A DNA stretch of 50,551 nt from Bacteroidota bacterium (GTDB taxonomy: Bacteria; Bacteroidota; Bacteroidia; Chitinophagales; UBA2359), in the NCBI GenBank assembly GCA_020631155.1, contig JAHDHV010000007.1, positions 1-50,551 of the forward strand. Reading direction: 5' to 3'. Shown here one piece after another: positions 43,534 to 50,551 of this stretch; the stretch's first letter is position 1; every line of letters starts with the position of its first letter. The position numbers and the translations under genes were made by a program. Under the pieces are notes generated by a model. That model worked only from the letters and a program-made list of their open reading frames with translations. It was not told where the DNA came from and did no database searches.

Positions 43534-45807
43534 ATGATAAAATTCAATTACTACACAATTTTATTTCTAACAACTATTAATTCTTCATTTCTTGCATTTT
43601 CCCAAAATATCCACTTGCAAAACCTCCCCATTGATGTCATTGTAAACAACAAACAACTGCTACATCCCTTCATAGGTGGGTTCAATAATCCGCAATTTTC
43701 AGAGGCCGATTTCAATAATGATGCTATCCTTGACCTATTTATTTTCGATAATGAAGGCAATGTGTCCCTAACTTTTCTCAATAATGGAACGATAGGACAA
43801 GTAGACTATGCATTTGCCCCTAATTATAGTCGCTATTTTCCCGAAAACATCACCCAATGGGCTATGCTTAGAGATTTCGACAAGGATGGCATACACGACC
43901 TATTTGTACGAGCCAATGAATCGGCGCAAGTTGATGGAATGGAAGTCTACAAAGGCTATTATCAAAATGATACAATTGCATTTAAAAAAATATATTTTTC
44001 TAATCGAAAATACAATTACCTTTATTATACTGACACTGATAACTCCTTGCAATGGTTGTATGCCAATCCGATTGACTACCCAGCAATAGACGATTTAGAT
44101 GGTGATGGTGACTTGGATATTTTGACCTTTGCACAGGGCGGTGGCTTTGTCGAATACTATCAAAATCAGTCAGTAGAGTCGGGATTCCAGCAGGATAGTT
44201 TGATATTTAGCAAAGGCGATGTTTGTTGGGGAAATTTTTTTGAAACAGGGCAGGCATTGGAAGTCAGCCTGTCTGATACGATGGAACAATGCTCGAATGG
44301 GCTAAAAAGTGGGGTAAAACATGGTGCATCAACTCTGCTTACTTTGGATATTGACAATGATCAAGACAAGGACTTATTTTTTGGAAATTTGCTATTTGAT
44401 GGTCTGAACTTACTCATCAATGGTGGCGATGCAACAACTGCCTTCATCACTGAACAACAAGCCTATTTTCCCAATTATGACACTCCCATTTCCATATCTT
44501 ATTTACCCCTACCTTTTCATTTGGATGTGAATAATGATGGAAAAAAAGACCTTTTGATTGCACCGTATTCTACCAATTCCGAAAATTATAAGGTGGTTCA
44601 GTGGTATCAAAACACCAATGACAATCAATTGCCCCACTTTACTTTCCAGCAAAACGATTTTTTAAGCAATGAGATGATTGATGTAGGTACTGCCGCACAT
44701 CCAGCATTTGTGGATTACAATGTGGATGGTCTACTAGATGTTGTTGTCGGTTCAGAAGGGTATTTTATCGCACAAGGTCAGCGTTCTGCTCGTTTATTGT
44801 TGTATGAAAATATTGGAACAAGTACGCAGCCAAAATTGGAGTTAAAAGATGATGACTGGCTTAGTTTCAGTAGCTTTAGTAGTGAATCATGGCTGTTTGC
44901 ACCCACTTTTGGCGATATTGATCAGGATGGTGATGTGGATTTGTTGGTGGGGGATATACATGGTAAATTATTTTTCGGGGAAAATGTAGCAGGGGCAGTA
45001 AAGCCTCTGGAAATCAAAGGCTTAACTTATCCCTATATGAATATTGACTCCACTATTTCACTAGGGCAAAATGCCGTTCCGCAAATTGTTGATGTCAATG
45101 AAGATGGTTTGGTTGATTTATTGATTGGCGAAGCGAATGGAAATATCAACTACTTTCAAAATACTGGCACAGTAGGCTCGCCTTTTTTTAATCCTGATCT
45201 AAAACAATTTCCCAATAGCGATTTTTTTGCTGGTGTAGACACTCGAATACCGGGACAAGCGAAAGGTTACAGCCAAGCAAATTTATTAAAAATCAATGGG
45301 CAATGGCAGCTATTTGTCGGTACTCAACATGGCTCGTTACAACATTATCAACCCGATAGCGAGCTATGGGCATCCGCCGAATTATTACAAGAAAACATCC
45401 TCCCTTTGCGTGTGGGCGAACTCATCAAAGCTGCTTTTGCCGATTGGAATAAGGATGGCTTTTTGGATGGCTTAATAGGCAACGCCAGAGGCGGCTTAAA
45501 CGCATTTAGCACCAATATTGAATTAGCAGAACCCTTATCTTCGCAAGAAATTTTCCAAGAAAAAAAAGCAACTTTTACACTTTTTCATCACCACCAAAAC
45601 CATAACCTACACCTTCAAACTAATTTTTCCAATATTTTTACACCCAAAAAAATACGCATTTACAATCTACAGGGAAAATTATTACTCGAAAAAACAATTA
45701 CTCATAATCATTTGATTATCAATACAAAAAAATGGGTTAAGGGCGTATACTTTTGCCAGTTAAAAACAGGTCAACAACAAATTAGTCAACCATTTTTCTT
45801 ACTCTAG
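43534..45807 (+). CDS. FG-GAP/VCBS repeat protein with T9SS type A sorting domain
   Basis: 757 residues. Signal peptide ILFLTTINSSFLAFSQ. At least nine calcium-loop motifs of the FG-GAP type are visible, such as DFNNDAILDLFIFD, DFDKDGIHDLF, DLDGDGDLDIL, DIDNDQDKDLFF, DVNNDGKKDLLI, DIDQDGDVDLLVGD and DVNEDGLVDLLIG, forming a likely integrin-like beta-propeller. The last 80 residues (IRIYNLQGKLLLEKTITH, GVYFCQLKTGQQ) form a type A sorting tail. Exported and probably involved in binding surfaces or matrix. Lies 98 bases downstream of the MITE. Confidence 0.88.
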   Translation: MIKFNYYTILFLTTINSSFLAFSQNIHLQNLPIDVIVNNKQLLHPFIGGFNNPQFSEADFNNDAILDLFIFDNEGNVSLTFLNNGTIGQVDYAFAPNYSRYFPENITQWAMLRDFDKDGIHDLFVRANESAQVDGMEVYKGYYQNDTIAFKKIYFSNRKYNYLYYTDTDNSLQWLYANPIDYPAIDDLDGDGDLDILTFAQGGGFVEYYQNQSVESGFQQDSLIFSKGDVCWGNFFETGQALEVSLSDTMEQCSNGLKSGVKHGASTLLTLDIDNDQDKDLFFGNLLFDGLNLLINGGDATTAFITEQQAYFPNYDTPISISYLPLPFHLDVNNDGKKDLLIAPYSTNSENYKVVQWYQNTNDNQLPHFTFQQNDFLSNEMIDVGTAAHPAFVDYNVDGLLDVVVGSEGYFIAQGQRSARLLLYENIGTSTQPKLELKDDDWLSFSSFSSESWLFAPTFGDIDQDGDVDLLVGDIHGKLFFGENVAGAVKPLEIKGLTYPYMNIDSTISLGQNAVPQIVDVNEDGLVDLLIGEANGNINYFQNTGTVGSPFFNPDLKQFPNSDFFAGVDTRIPGQAKGYSQANLLKINGQWQLFVGTQHGSLQHYQPDSELWASAELLQENILPLRVGELIKAAFADWNKDGFLDGLIGNARGGLNAFSTNIELAEPLSSQEIFQEKKATFTLFHHHQNHNLHLQTNFSNIFTPKKIRIYNLQGKLLLEKTITHNHLIINTKKWVKGVYFCQLKTGQQQISQPFFLL

Positions 45808-45867
45808 TGCAAGTTATTATTAAATGATTTGTCTAATTAGATTAGTCAAGTTATTAATTTTTGAAAA

Positions 45868-47352
45868 ATGAAAAAAAGTACAAGCAAAACACTTCTCTAC
45901 AGCACCCTATTGATGTTATTGACCTTTTCCCTTGGCGCGCAAGAAGCTCCCGAAATCTCCGTCTGGAAATTTGGCGATGGCACCACAGGAAAATATTACA
46001 CCACCAATGGCGATATTGTGGACACAGGCGCAGAAGCCGATGTTCAAGAAGTTTGGTATACCGCCGACAGCGTCTACATTGTAGCAACAGGCGTACCTTC
46101 TTACCTTACTGGACCCTTTCTGGATGGCAACCCAGGCGTACCCGAAGACCAAAATTGGTTGTTTCGCATCACACGCAGCCCACAAGCCGCCGAAGCAGAC
46201 GCACAAGTGGAAGTGCCATTAGGCGCGATTGGTGTACTTATCAACGGCACCCTCTTTGAAAACTACTCCGATGGCATGTCCTACAACAACGATGGTACTT
46301 GGAGTCGCAATGCCAATATATTTGAGATAGACGGCTTAGACTGTATGCGAGGGCATCCACAAGGCACGGCCTATCACCATCACCAAAACCCTGTACCTTT
46401 CAATAGTATAGATAATCCTGAATCTGATATTTGCAATCAATATCCAGCAGAAGCCTTATATGTTCCTGACCCAAACCAACACTCCCCCATCATTGGTTAT
46501 GCTTTCGATGGTTACCCATTATACGGCCCATTTGCCTACAGCAATACTGATGGTACAGGCGGCATCAAGCGCATGAAAAGCAGCTACCAAACCCGAAATA
46601 TCACCGAAAGAACGACTTACCCTGATGGAACAAGTGTTACCAATGGGCCAGCCATTAATGATGAATTTCCGCTAGGTTCTTTCAAAGAAGATTTCGAGTA
46701 TGTAACAGGCAGTGGTGACCTAGATGAACACAACGGACGTTGGGCAGTTACCCCCGAATATCCCGAAGGTACCTATGCCTACTATACAACCGAAGATGAT
46801 AATGGACATTCTGCTTATCCGTTTTTTATCGGTCCTTATTATTATGGGGTTGTAGATGAATGTAACTTTACCATTGCTGGGGCAAATGGACCTGGTGGAA
46901 TACCTTCTTGTGATGAAGTTCCTGCTGGACTGCCTTGCTGTGGTGATGGCATTTGTGGTGGCCCCGAAACCGAAGATAATTGCCCTGAAGATTGCGGTGG
47001 CGAACCAGGTGCTGGTACAGATGATTGTAACATTGCGATTCCAAGCACAGCTACACAATATGTATCTACTGGAACATCTGTAAAAGAATTTGCCCTTGAA
47101 AAAATTGCTAAATTGTATCCTAATCCAGCTAAATATATCATTTACATAAATCTATACAAGCCATCAAAAAAGAACTCTAGTATAAGTGTATTTAATTTAT
47201 TAGGAGAAAATATTTATACAAATATGCTAAAATCAGGTACACAACAACAAACGATAAATATACGCCATTTCCCAAAAGGAGTTTATCTATTACAAATTCA
47301 AACCACAAACAACATTTTCACACAAAAAATAATGCTTGGTTTGGCGGATTGA
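45868..47352 (+). CDS. YHYH-domain protein with T9SS type A sorting domain
   Basis: 494 residues. Signal peptide LLYSTLLMLLTFSLGAQ. The YHYH-type domain spans about residues 30-330, with the histidine cluster in GHPQGTAYHHHQNP near 161-175 (here YHHH), then IGYAFDGYPLYGPF, ITERTTYPDG and NGRWAVTPEYPEGTYAYY. A Cys-rich CCGDGICGGPETEDNCP motif lies near 357-373. The tail has LYPNPAKYIIYI, ISVFNLLGENIY, FPKGVYLLQIQT for T9SS export. The histidines and acidic residues suggest a metal site; activity is unknown. Starts 60 bases after the FG-GAP gene. Its paralogue follows at 48008. Confidence 0.88.
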   Translation: MKKSTSKTLLYSTLLMLLTFSLGAQEAPEISVWKFGDGTTGKYYTTNGDIVDTGAEADVQEVWYTADSVYIVATGVPSYLTGPFLDGNPGVPEDQNWLFRITRSPQAAEADAQVEVPLGAIGVLINGTLFENYSDGMSYNNDGTWSRNANIFEIDGLDCMRGHPQGTAYHHHQNPVPFNSIDNPESDICNQYPAEALYVPDPNQHSPIIGYAFDGYPLYGPFAYSNTDGTGGIKRMKSSYQTRNITERTTYPDGTSVTNGPAINDEFPLGSFKEDFEYVTGSGDLDEHNGRWAVTPEYPEGTYAYYTTEDDNGHSAYPFFIGPYYYGVVDECNFTIAGANGPGGIPSCDEVPAGLPCCGDGICGGPETEDNCPEDCGGEPGAGTDDCNIAIPSTATQYVSTGTSVKEFALEKIAKLYPNPAKYIIYINLYKPSKKNSSISVFNLLGENIYTNMLKSGTQQQTINIRHFPKGVYLLQIQTTNNIFTQKIMLGLAD

Positions 47353-47685
47353 TAGCTAGGTAAATATAATTCACTTGACAATGGTACATTAGACTTTTCT
47401 TTCAATTTAAAAGCATTGATTGAACTAAATGAGTATTATCGAAAACGTTGATCCGTAGATTCGTGATTAGGCATTTTTTTCCTAGTGGTTTTCTTTTTTT
47501 AATAATTTGTGTAACAGTCTGACCACATGCATGTGATCAGATTAGCTATTGCAGTCTTTATAAATATCTAATAATCAATAAATTAAATCCATTGAAAAAT
47601 TAAAAACAATTGATTGTTGCCAATTTATGCTCTTTAGTCTCTGATTTCCAACTATACTTAAAACAGCTTAGAATCGTATTTTTTT
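47353..47685. other. Intergenic region between the two YHYH genes, first part
   Basis: No gene. Contains CGTAGATTCGTGATTAGGC (about 47454-47472), a GAATCA(A)C-type relic, and CTGACCACATGCATGTGATC at about 47518, a first imperfect copy of the palindrome at 47783-47814. Confidence 0.5.
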
Positions 47686-47814
47686 ATAGACAAAGTCTAT
47701 ACTATTTGCTTCGGCGCGAGGTAAAACCTCACAGCTGTATATGTTACAGGGGCGAGCTTCTAGCTCGTGCCGAAGCAAATTGGTAGCCTGACCACATGCA
47801 TGTGGTCAGGCTAC
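47686..47814. repeat. Multi-hairpin intergenic element
   Basis: Four structures in a row: ATAGAC-AAA-GTCTAT (47686-47700); outer stem ATTTGCTTCGGC (47704-47715) with GCCGAAGCAAAT (47769-47780); inside it hairpins GAGGT-AAA-ACCTC (47718-47730) and CGAGCT-TCT-AGCTCG (47753-47767); then a perfect 32-base palindrome whose left half is GTAGCCTGACCACATG (47783-47814). The GC content is higher than the flanks. A related imperfect palindrome is at about 47514-47545. Confidence 0.85.
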
Positions 47815-48007
47815 ACTGGAATTTAATAAATAACAAAATTAACAACTTTTGCTTCTATCCTGTTTTTGGTATAAATATCTAAAAGGCTAAATAGCCAAAA
47901 AGCAATGCTAAAATTAAAGTATTAGGAGTAATATCAAGTATATCCTTAATATACCATTGTCAAGTTCATGAATTGTCTCTATTTTTATCATATCTAAAAA
48001 AAATAAA
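47815..48007. other. Upstream region of the second YHYH gene
   Basis: Contains CTAAAAGGCTAAATAGCCAA (47880 on) and TTAAAGTATTAGGAGTAAT, a partial reverse copy of the dispersed 300-bp family. No clear promoter near 48008. Confidence 0.5.
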
Positions 48008-50116
48008 ATGCTTAAAAAAAGTACAAAAAAAATTATGTTCTGGATGCTTTTAATACTTGTCATCCATGCATCTACAAGTGCCCAAAACTCTCCCGAAATC
48101 ACCTCATGGATACTATCAGACGGAACAACTACTTGCAAATACTATGACACCAATGCCAACATCATTGATACAGGTATAGAAGCTAATATACAAGCCGTTT
48201 GGTACGATTGTGATTATGTATGGCTAGAAGCAACAGGCACTCCTGACTACCTCACTGGCCCTTTTCCCGATGGTAATCCAAGCGTGCCAACTGACCAGAA
48301 CCTATCATTTGTCATTACTCGAAATCCACAAGAAGAAACAGGAGTTAAAACAGTCAATGGACTAGGCTCTATCGGTTATTTCATCAATGGGGTAGGCATA
48401 TTTAATGCATCCGATGGCATGTCTTACAATAATCAAGGCGTTTGGAATCGCGATGCTATTTTTTTTGAAAATGATGGCTTCGATTGTAGTCGCGGTCATC
48501 CAGCAATGGGCAACTACCACCATCACCAAAATCCTGCCCCTTTCAATATTTCCGCCAACCCACAGTCTACTATTTGCACAACTTACCCCTCCACAGGTTT
48601 ATACACCCCTAACGCATCTCAACACTCCTCATTGTTGGGCTTCGCCATAGATGGTTTTCCCATTTATGGCCCCTATGGCTACGCCAATACAGATGGAACA
48701 GGCGGCATTGCTTTAATGGTTAGTGGTTATGAAACGCGAAACATCACTCAACGCACCACCTATGCAGACGGCACATCGGTAACAGCTGGCCCTGCTGTGA
48801 GTGCAACCTACCCATTGGGGGCATTTATCGAAGATTACGAATTTACAGGCAATGGCAATTTGGATGCACACAATGGCCGTTTTGCAGTTACCCCTGAATA
48901 CCCCTGTGGAACTTACGCTTACTACATCACTATGGATACCGATGGCACTTCTCAATACCCCTATATCATTGGCCCTGAGTTTTATGGTGTAGTTGTTAAT
49001 TGTGGCGGTGGTACAGGCGGTGAACCTGTAGTTGATTGTGATGCCATCCCACCACCACCTGCTGGGGCACCTTGTTGCGGTGACGGTCAATGTAATGGTT
49101 CGGAAGATTCAACAACTTGCCCGGGCGATTGTACAGGTGGTGGCAGTAGCGTAAGTTGTACACCAACAATAGGAGCAGTACAATATACAGGTAGTGCATG
49201 TGTAACAGCAAGTGCAGGTAGCGATCCCGTATTGGGGTGCAATGCTGTCAATCTCAATGGTTCAGCTACAGGCGCAACAAATTACAGTTGGTGTACCAAT
49301 GATGGCAATATCCTCAGTGGTAGTACTTCTTTAAACCCAAGCATTGACCAAGTAGGCACTTATTATTTAACCGCTTTGGATGCTAATTGCTGTTCGGTTA
49401 CTTCTGCGGTGACGGTCACGCAAAATTGCTCTAGTAATCCAAATGTAGTCGTTCAAATGCGCGTTTATTTAGAAGGCTTTTACAACCTCAGCACTGGACT
49501 GATGACTACTGATTTATACACAACAGGCGTTATCAGCACCGGTCAACCTTTTAACAGTTCACCTTGGGATTATAGTGGTACCGAATCACTTACTTTAAGT
49601 GCGATGCCTGCTAATACGGTAGATTGGGTATTGGTAGAGGTGAGAGATGCAGCTGATAATTTTAGCATTGTTGAGCAGAAAGCAGCTTTGCTATTGTCCA
49701 ATGGTGATGTGGTAGATATAGATGGGGTAACATCGGGTGTAAATTTCTCCAACATCACCTCTAGCACAAATTATTATTTATCCGTAAAATCTCGCAATCA
49801 TTTAGGAGTTATTAGCAATACAACAGTAAATCTACCTAATACCATCACTTACGACTTTACCAATAATGCCAATGTTTTTGAAAACAGTTCACAAATTAGT
49901 GATCTAGGCAATGACAGTTACGCCCTCTATGCAGGCGATATGAATAGTGATGGTGTTATCAGTGTAGCAGATTTCAATGTGTATGTCTTTGACCTATCCC
50001 TTACAAATCAATACATCGCAGCTGATTTAGATGGCAATAATAGCGTTACCATAGCAGATTTTAATGCCTATCGCCCGAATGCCAGTATTATTGGTGTGCC
50101 ACAGATTCGGTATTAA
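48008..50116 (+). CDS. YHYH-domain protein with Ig-like module and dockerin-like tail
   Basis: 702 residues. Signal peptide IMFWMLLILVIHASTSAQ. The first 375 residues match the upstream paralogue closely (SPEITSW, GTPDYLTGPFPDGNPSVP, GHPAMGNYHHHQNP near 163, CCGDGQCNG near 357). Residues about 375-475 form a PKD/Ig-like module. Residues about 476-625 (MRVYLEGFYNLSTGLMTTD, VDWVLVEVRDA, KSRNHLGVIS) are a module I recall from many Bacteroidota secreted proteins. The end has two dockerin-like loops, DMNSDGVISVADFN and DLDGNNSVTIADFN, then RY. No type A tail; export route uncertain. Confidence 0.85.
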   Translation: MLKKSTKKIMFWMLLILVIHASTSAQNSPEITSWILSDGTTTCKYYDTNANIIDTGIEANIQAVWYDCDYVWLEATGTPDYLTGPFPDGNPSVPTDQNLSFVITRNPQEETGVKTVNGLGSIGYFINGVGIFNASDGMSYNNQGVWNRDAIFFENDGFDCSRGHPAMGNYHHHQNPAPFNISANPQSTICTTYPSTGLYTPNASQHSSLLGFAIDGFPIYGPYGYANTDGTGGIALMVSGYETRNITQRTTYADGTSVTAGPAVSATYPLGAFIEDYEFTGNGNLDAHNGRFAVTPEYPCGTYAYYITMDTDGTSQYPYIIGPEFYGVVVNCGGGTGGEPVVDCDAIPPPPAGAPCCGDGQCNGSEDSTTCPGDCTGGGSSVSCTPTIGAVQYTGSACVTASAGSDPVLGCNAVNLNGSATGATNYSWCTNDGNILSGSTSLNPSIDQVGTYYLTALDANCCSVTSAVTVTQNCSSNPNVVVQMRVYLEGFYNLSTGLMTTDLYTTGVISTGQPFNSSPWDYSGTESLTLSAMPANTVDWVLVEVRDAADNFSIVEQKAALLLSNGDVVDIDGVTSGVNFSNITSSTNYYLSVKSRNHLGVISNTTVNLPNTITYDFTNNANVFENSSQISDLGNDSYALYAGDMNSDGVISVADFNVYVFDLSLTNQYIAADLDGNNSVTIADFNAYRPNASIIGVPQIRY

Positions 50117-50159
50117 TAAATAACTGTAGAGACGTAACCTACTACATCTACCAAATACA

Positions 50160-50195
50160 AAAAAAGCCCGTAATAATGACATTATGGGCTTTTTT
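50160..50195 (+). terminator. Intrinsic terminator after the second YHYH gene
   Basis: 15-bp stem with one G-T wobble: AAAAAAGCCCGTAAT at 50160-50174 and ATTATGGGCTTTTTT at 50181-50195, loop AATGAC. It lies 43 bases after the stop codon; the T-run is part of the right arm. Confidence 0.88.
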
Positions 50196-50276
50196 GTGCT
50201 CCTTAATCATGATTTTTAATCAAAACAAGGCCATTTTTTAGAGAAAAAACTGGATATTTAGAAAAAAAACGTACAT

Positions 50277-50470
50277 TAAGTGCCAAGTAAGTTGTTTTTG
50301 CGAGATTTTATATCTAAAATATTGACTTTGATTTTTTTTAAAAAAAAATATCCTAACTATCTGTGTAGTTACTTATCATAACTTTTAGGTATTTTACACA
50401 GACTTGATGCCCACTTATTTCATTACCTAATGAAAAAAAATTACTTTTGTGTACATTGGCACTTAATTTC
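50277..50470. other. AT-rich end region
   Basis: Contains TTAAGTGCCAAGTAAG at 50277-50292, a fragment of the AGTGCCAAGCACT repeat head, and GGCACTTAATTTC near 50459-50470 at the start of the tandem repeat. No gene. Confidence 0.45.
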
Positions 50471-50551
50471 TAAAAGGCTAAAAATCCAAAAAGCTAAATT
50501 TCTAAAAGGCTAAAAATCCAAAAAGCTAAATTTCTAAAAGGCTAAAAATCC
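50471..50551. repeat. 32-bp tandem repeat at the window edge
   Basis: Unit starts TAAAAGGCTAAAAATCC and continues AAAAAGCTAAATTTC (32 bases): full units at 50471-50502 and 50503-50534, and a partial one from 50535 to the window end. It shares CTAAAAGGCTAAA words with 230-300 and continues beyond the window. Confidence 0.9.

Overview
The window is AT-rich (by eye in the 30s to about 40% GC) and reads as chromosome of a member of the Bacteroidota, most likely near the Saprospiria. The evidence is type IX secretion sorting domains (both the gliding-associated CHU_C type and the short type A tail), Bacteroidota-type promoters (TTG, about 20 bases, TAnnTTTG), almost no Shine-Dalgarno sites, FG-GAP, kelch, PKD and YHYH surface proteins, and a small free-standing B12-binding protein. 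Most genes are single-copy housekeeping genes separated by unusually repeat-rich spacers.

Layout. 0.4-5 kb: apaG, gmk and birA (minus), then rsfS and ftsH (plus). 5.6-11 kb: recQ (minus), then kdsD and manC (plus), which make precursors for LPS and surface sugars. 10.8-13.9 kb: a two-gene defence-type operon (minus), a leucine-rich-repeat/ABC-type ATPase fusion followed 2 bases later by an HNH nuclease; it resembles Septu (PtuA/PtuB) with an added sensor-like N-terminus. 13.9-17.2 kb: a LOG-family hydrolase, glyS, and tRNA-Pro and tRNA-Ser. 17.7-21.3 kb: an HtrA protease, a possible 28-residue membrane peptide with its own promoter and terminator, enoyl-CoA hydratase, a B12-binding protein and a small conserved protein. 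21.6-30.4 kb: a large T9SS cargo protein, smpB, a glycosyltransferase, an RskA-like protein, nif3 and a zinc-ribbon coiled-coil protein (operon), and a pair of T9SS cargo proteins. 30.8-38.7 kb: the tryptophan block trpE-G-D-C-F-B without trpA, then trpS upstream. 38.8-50.1 kb: a thioesterase, lptC, a coiled-coil/TPR lipoprotein, an FG-GAP cargo protein and two tandem YHYH proteins.

Two things stand out. First, trpS is preceded by a complete, previously unlisted attenuator: a 23-codon leader with three consecutive Trp codons plus a fourth, a terminator hairpin, and an 8-base segment at the end of the leader that can pair with the terminator and block it. This would let trpS expression rise when charged tRNA-Trp runs low. 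Second, the LRR-ATPase/HNH operon looks like an undescribed architecture of a Septu-like anti-phage system, perhaps with an enzymatically dead TIR-like domain between the repeats and the ATPase.

The spacers hold several repeat families: a 230-bp MITE with 17-bp terminal inverted repeats and a 9-bp target duplication, a GC-richer element present as inverted copies on both sides of the trp operon, at least three dispersed AT-rich families, a 19-unit 7/8-bp minisatellite, and multi-hairpin elements. Nothing suggests a prophage, CRISPR array or plasmid. All assignments come from reading the sequence; no database search was run.
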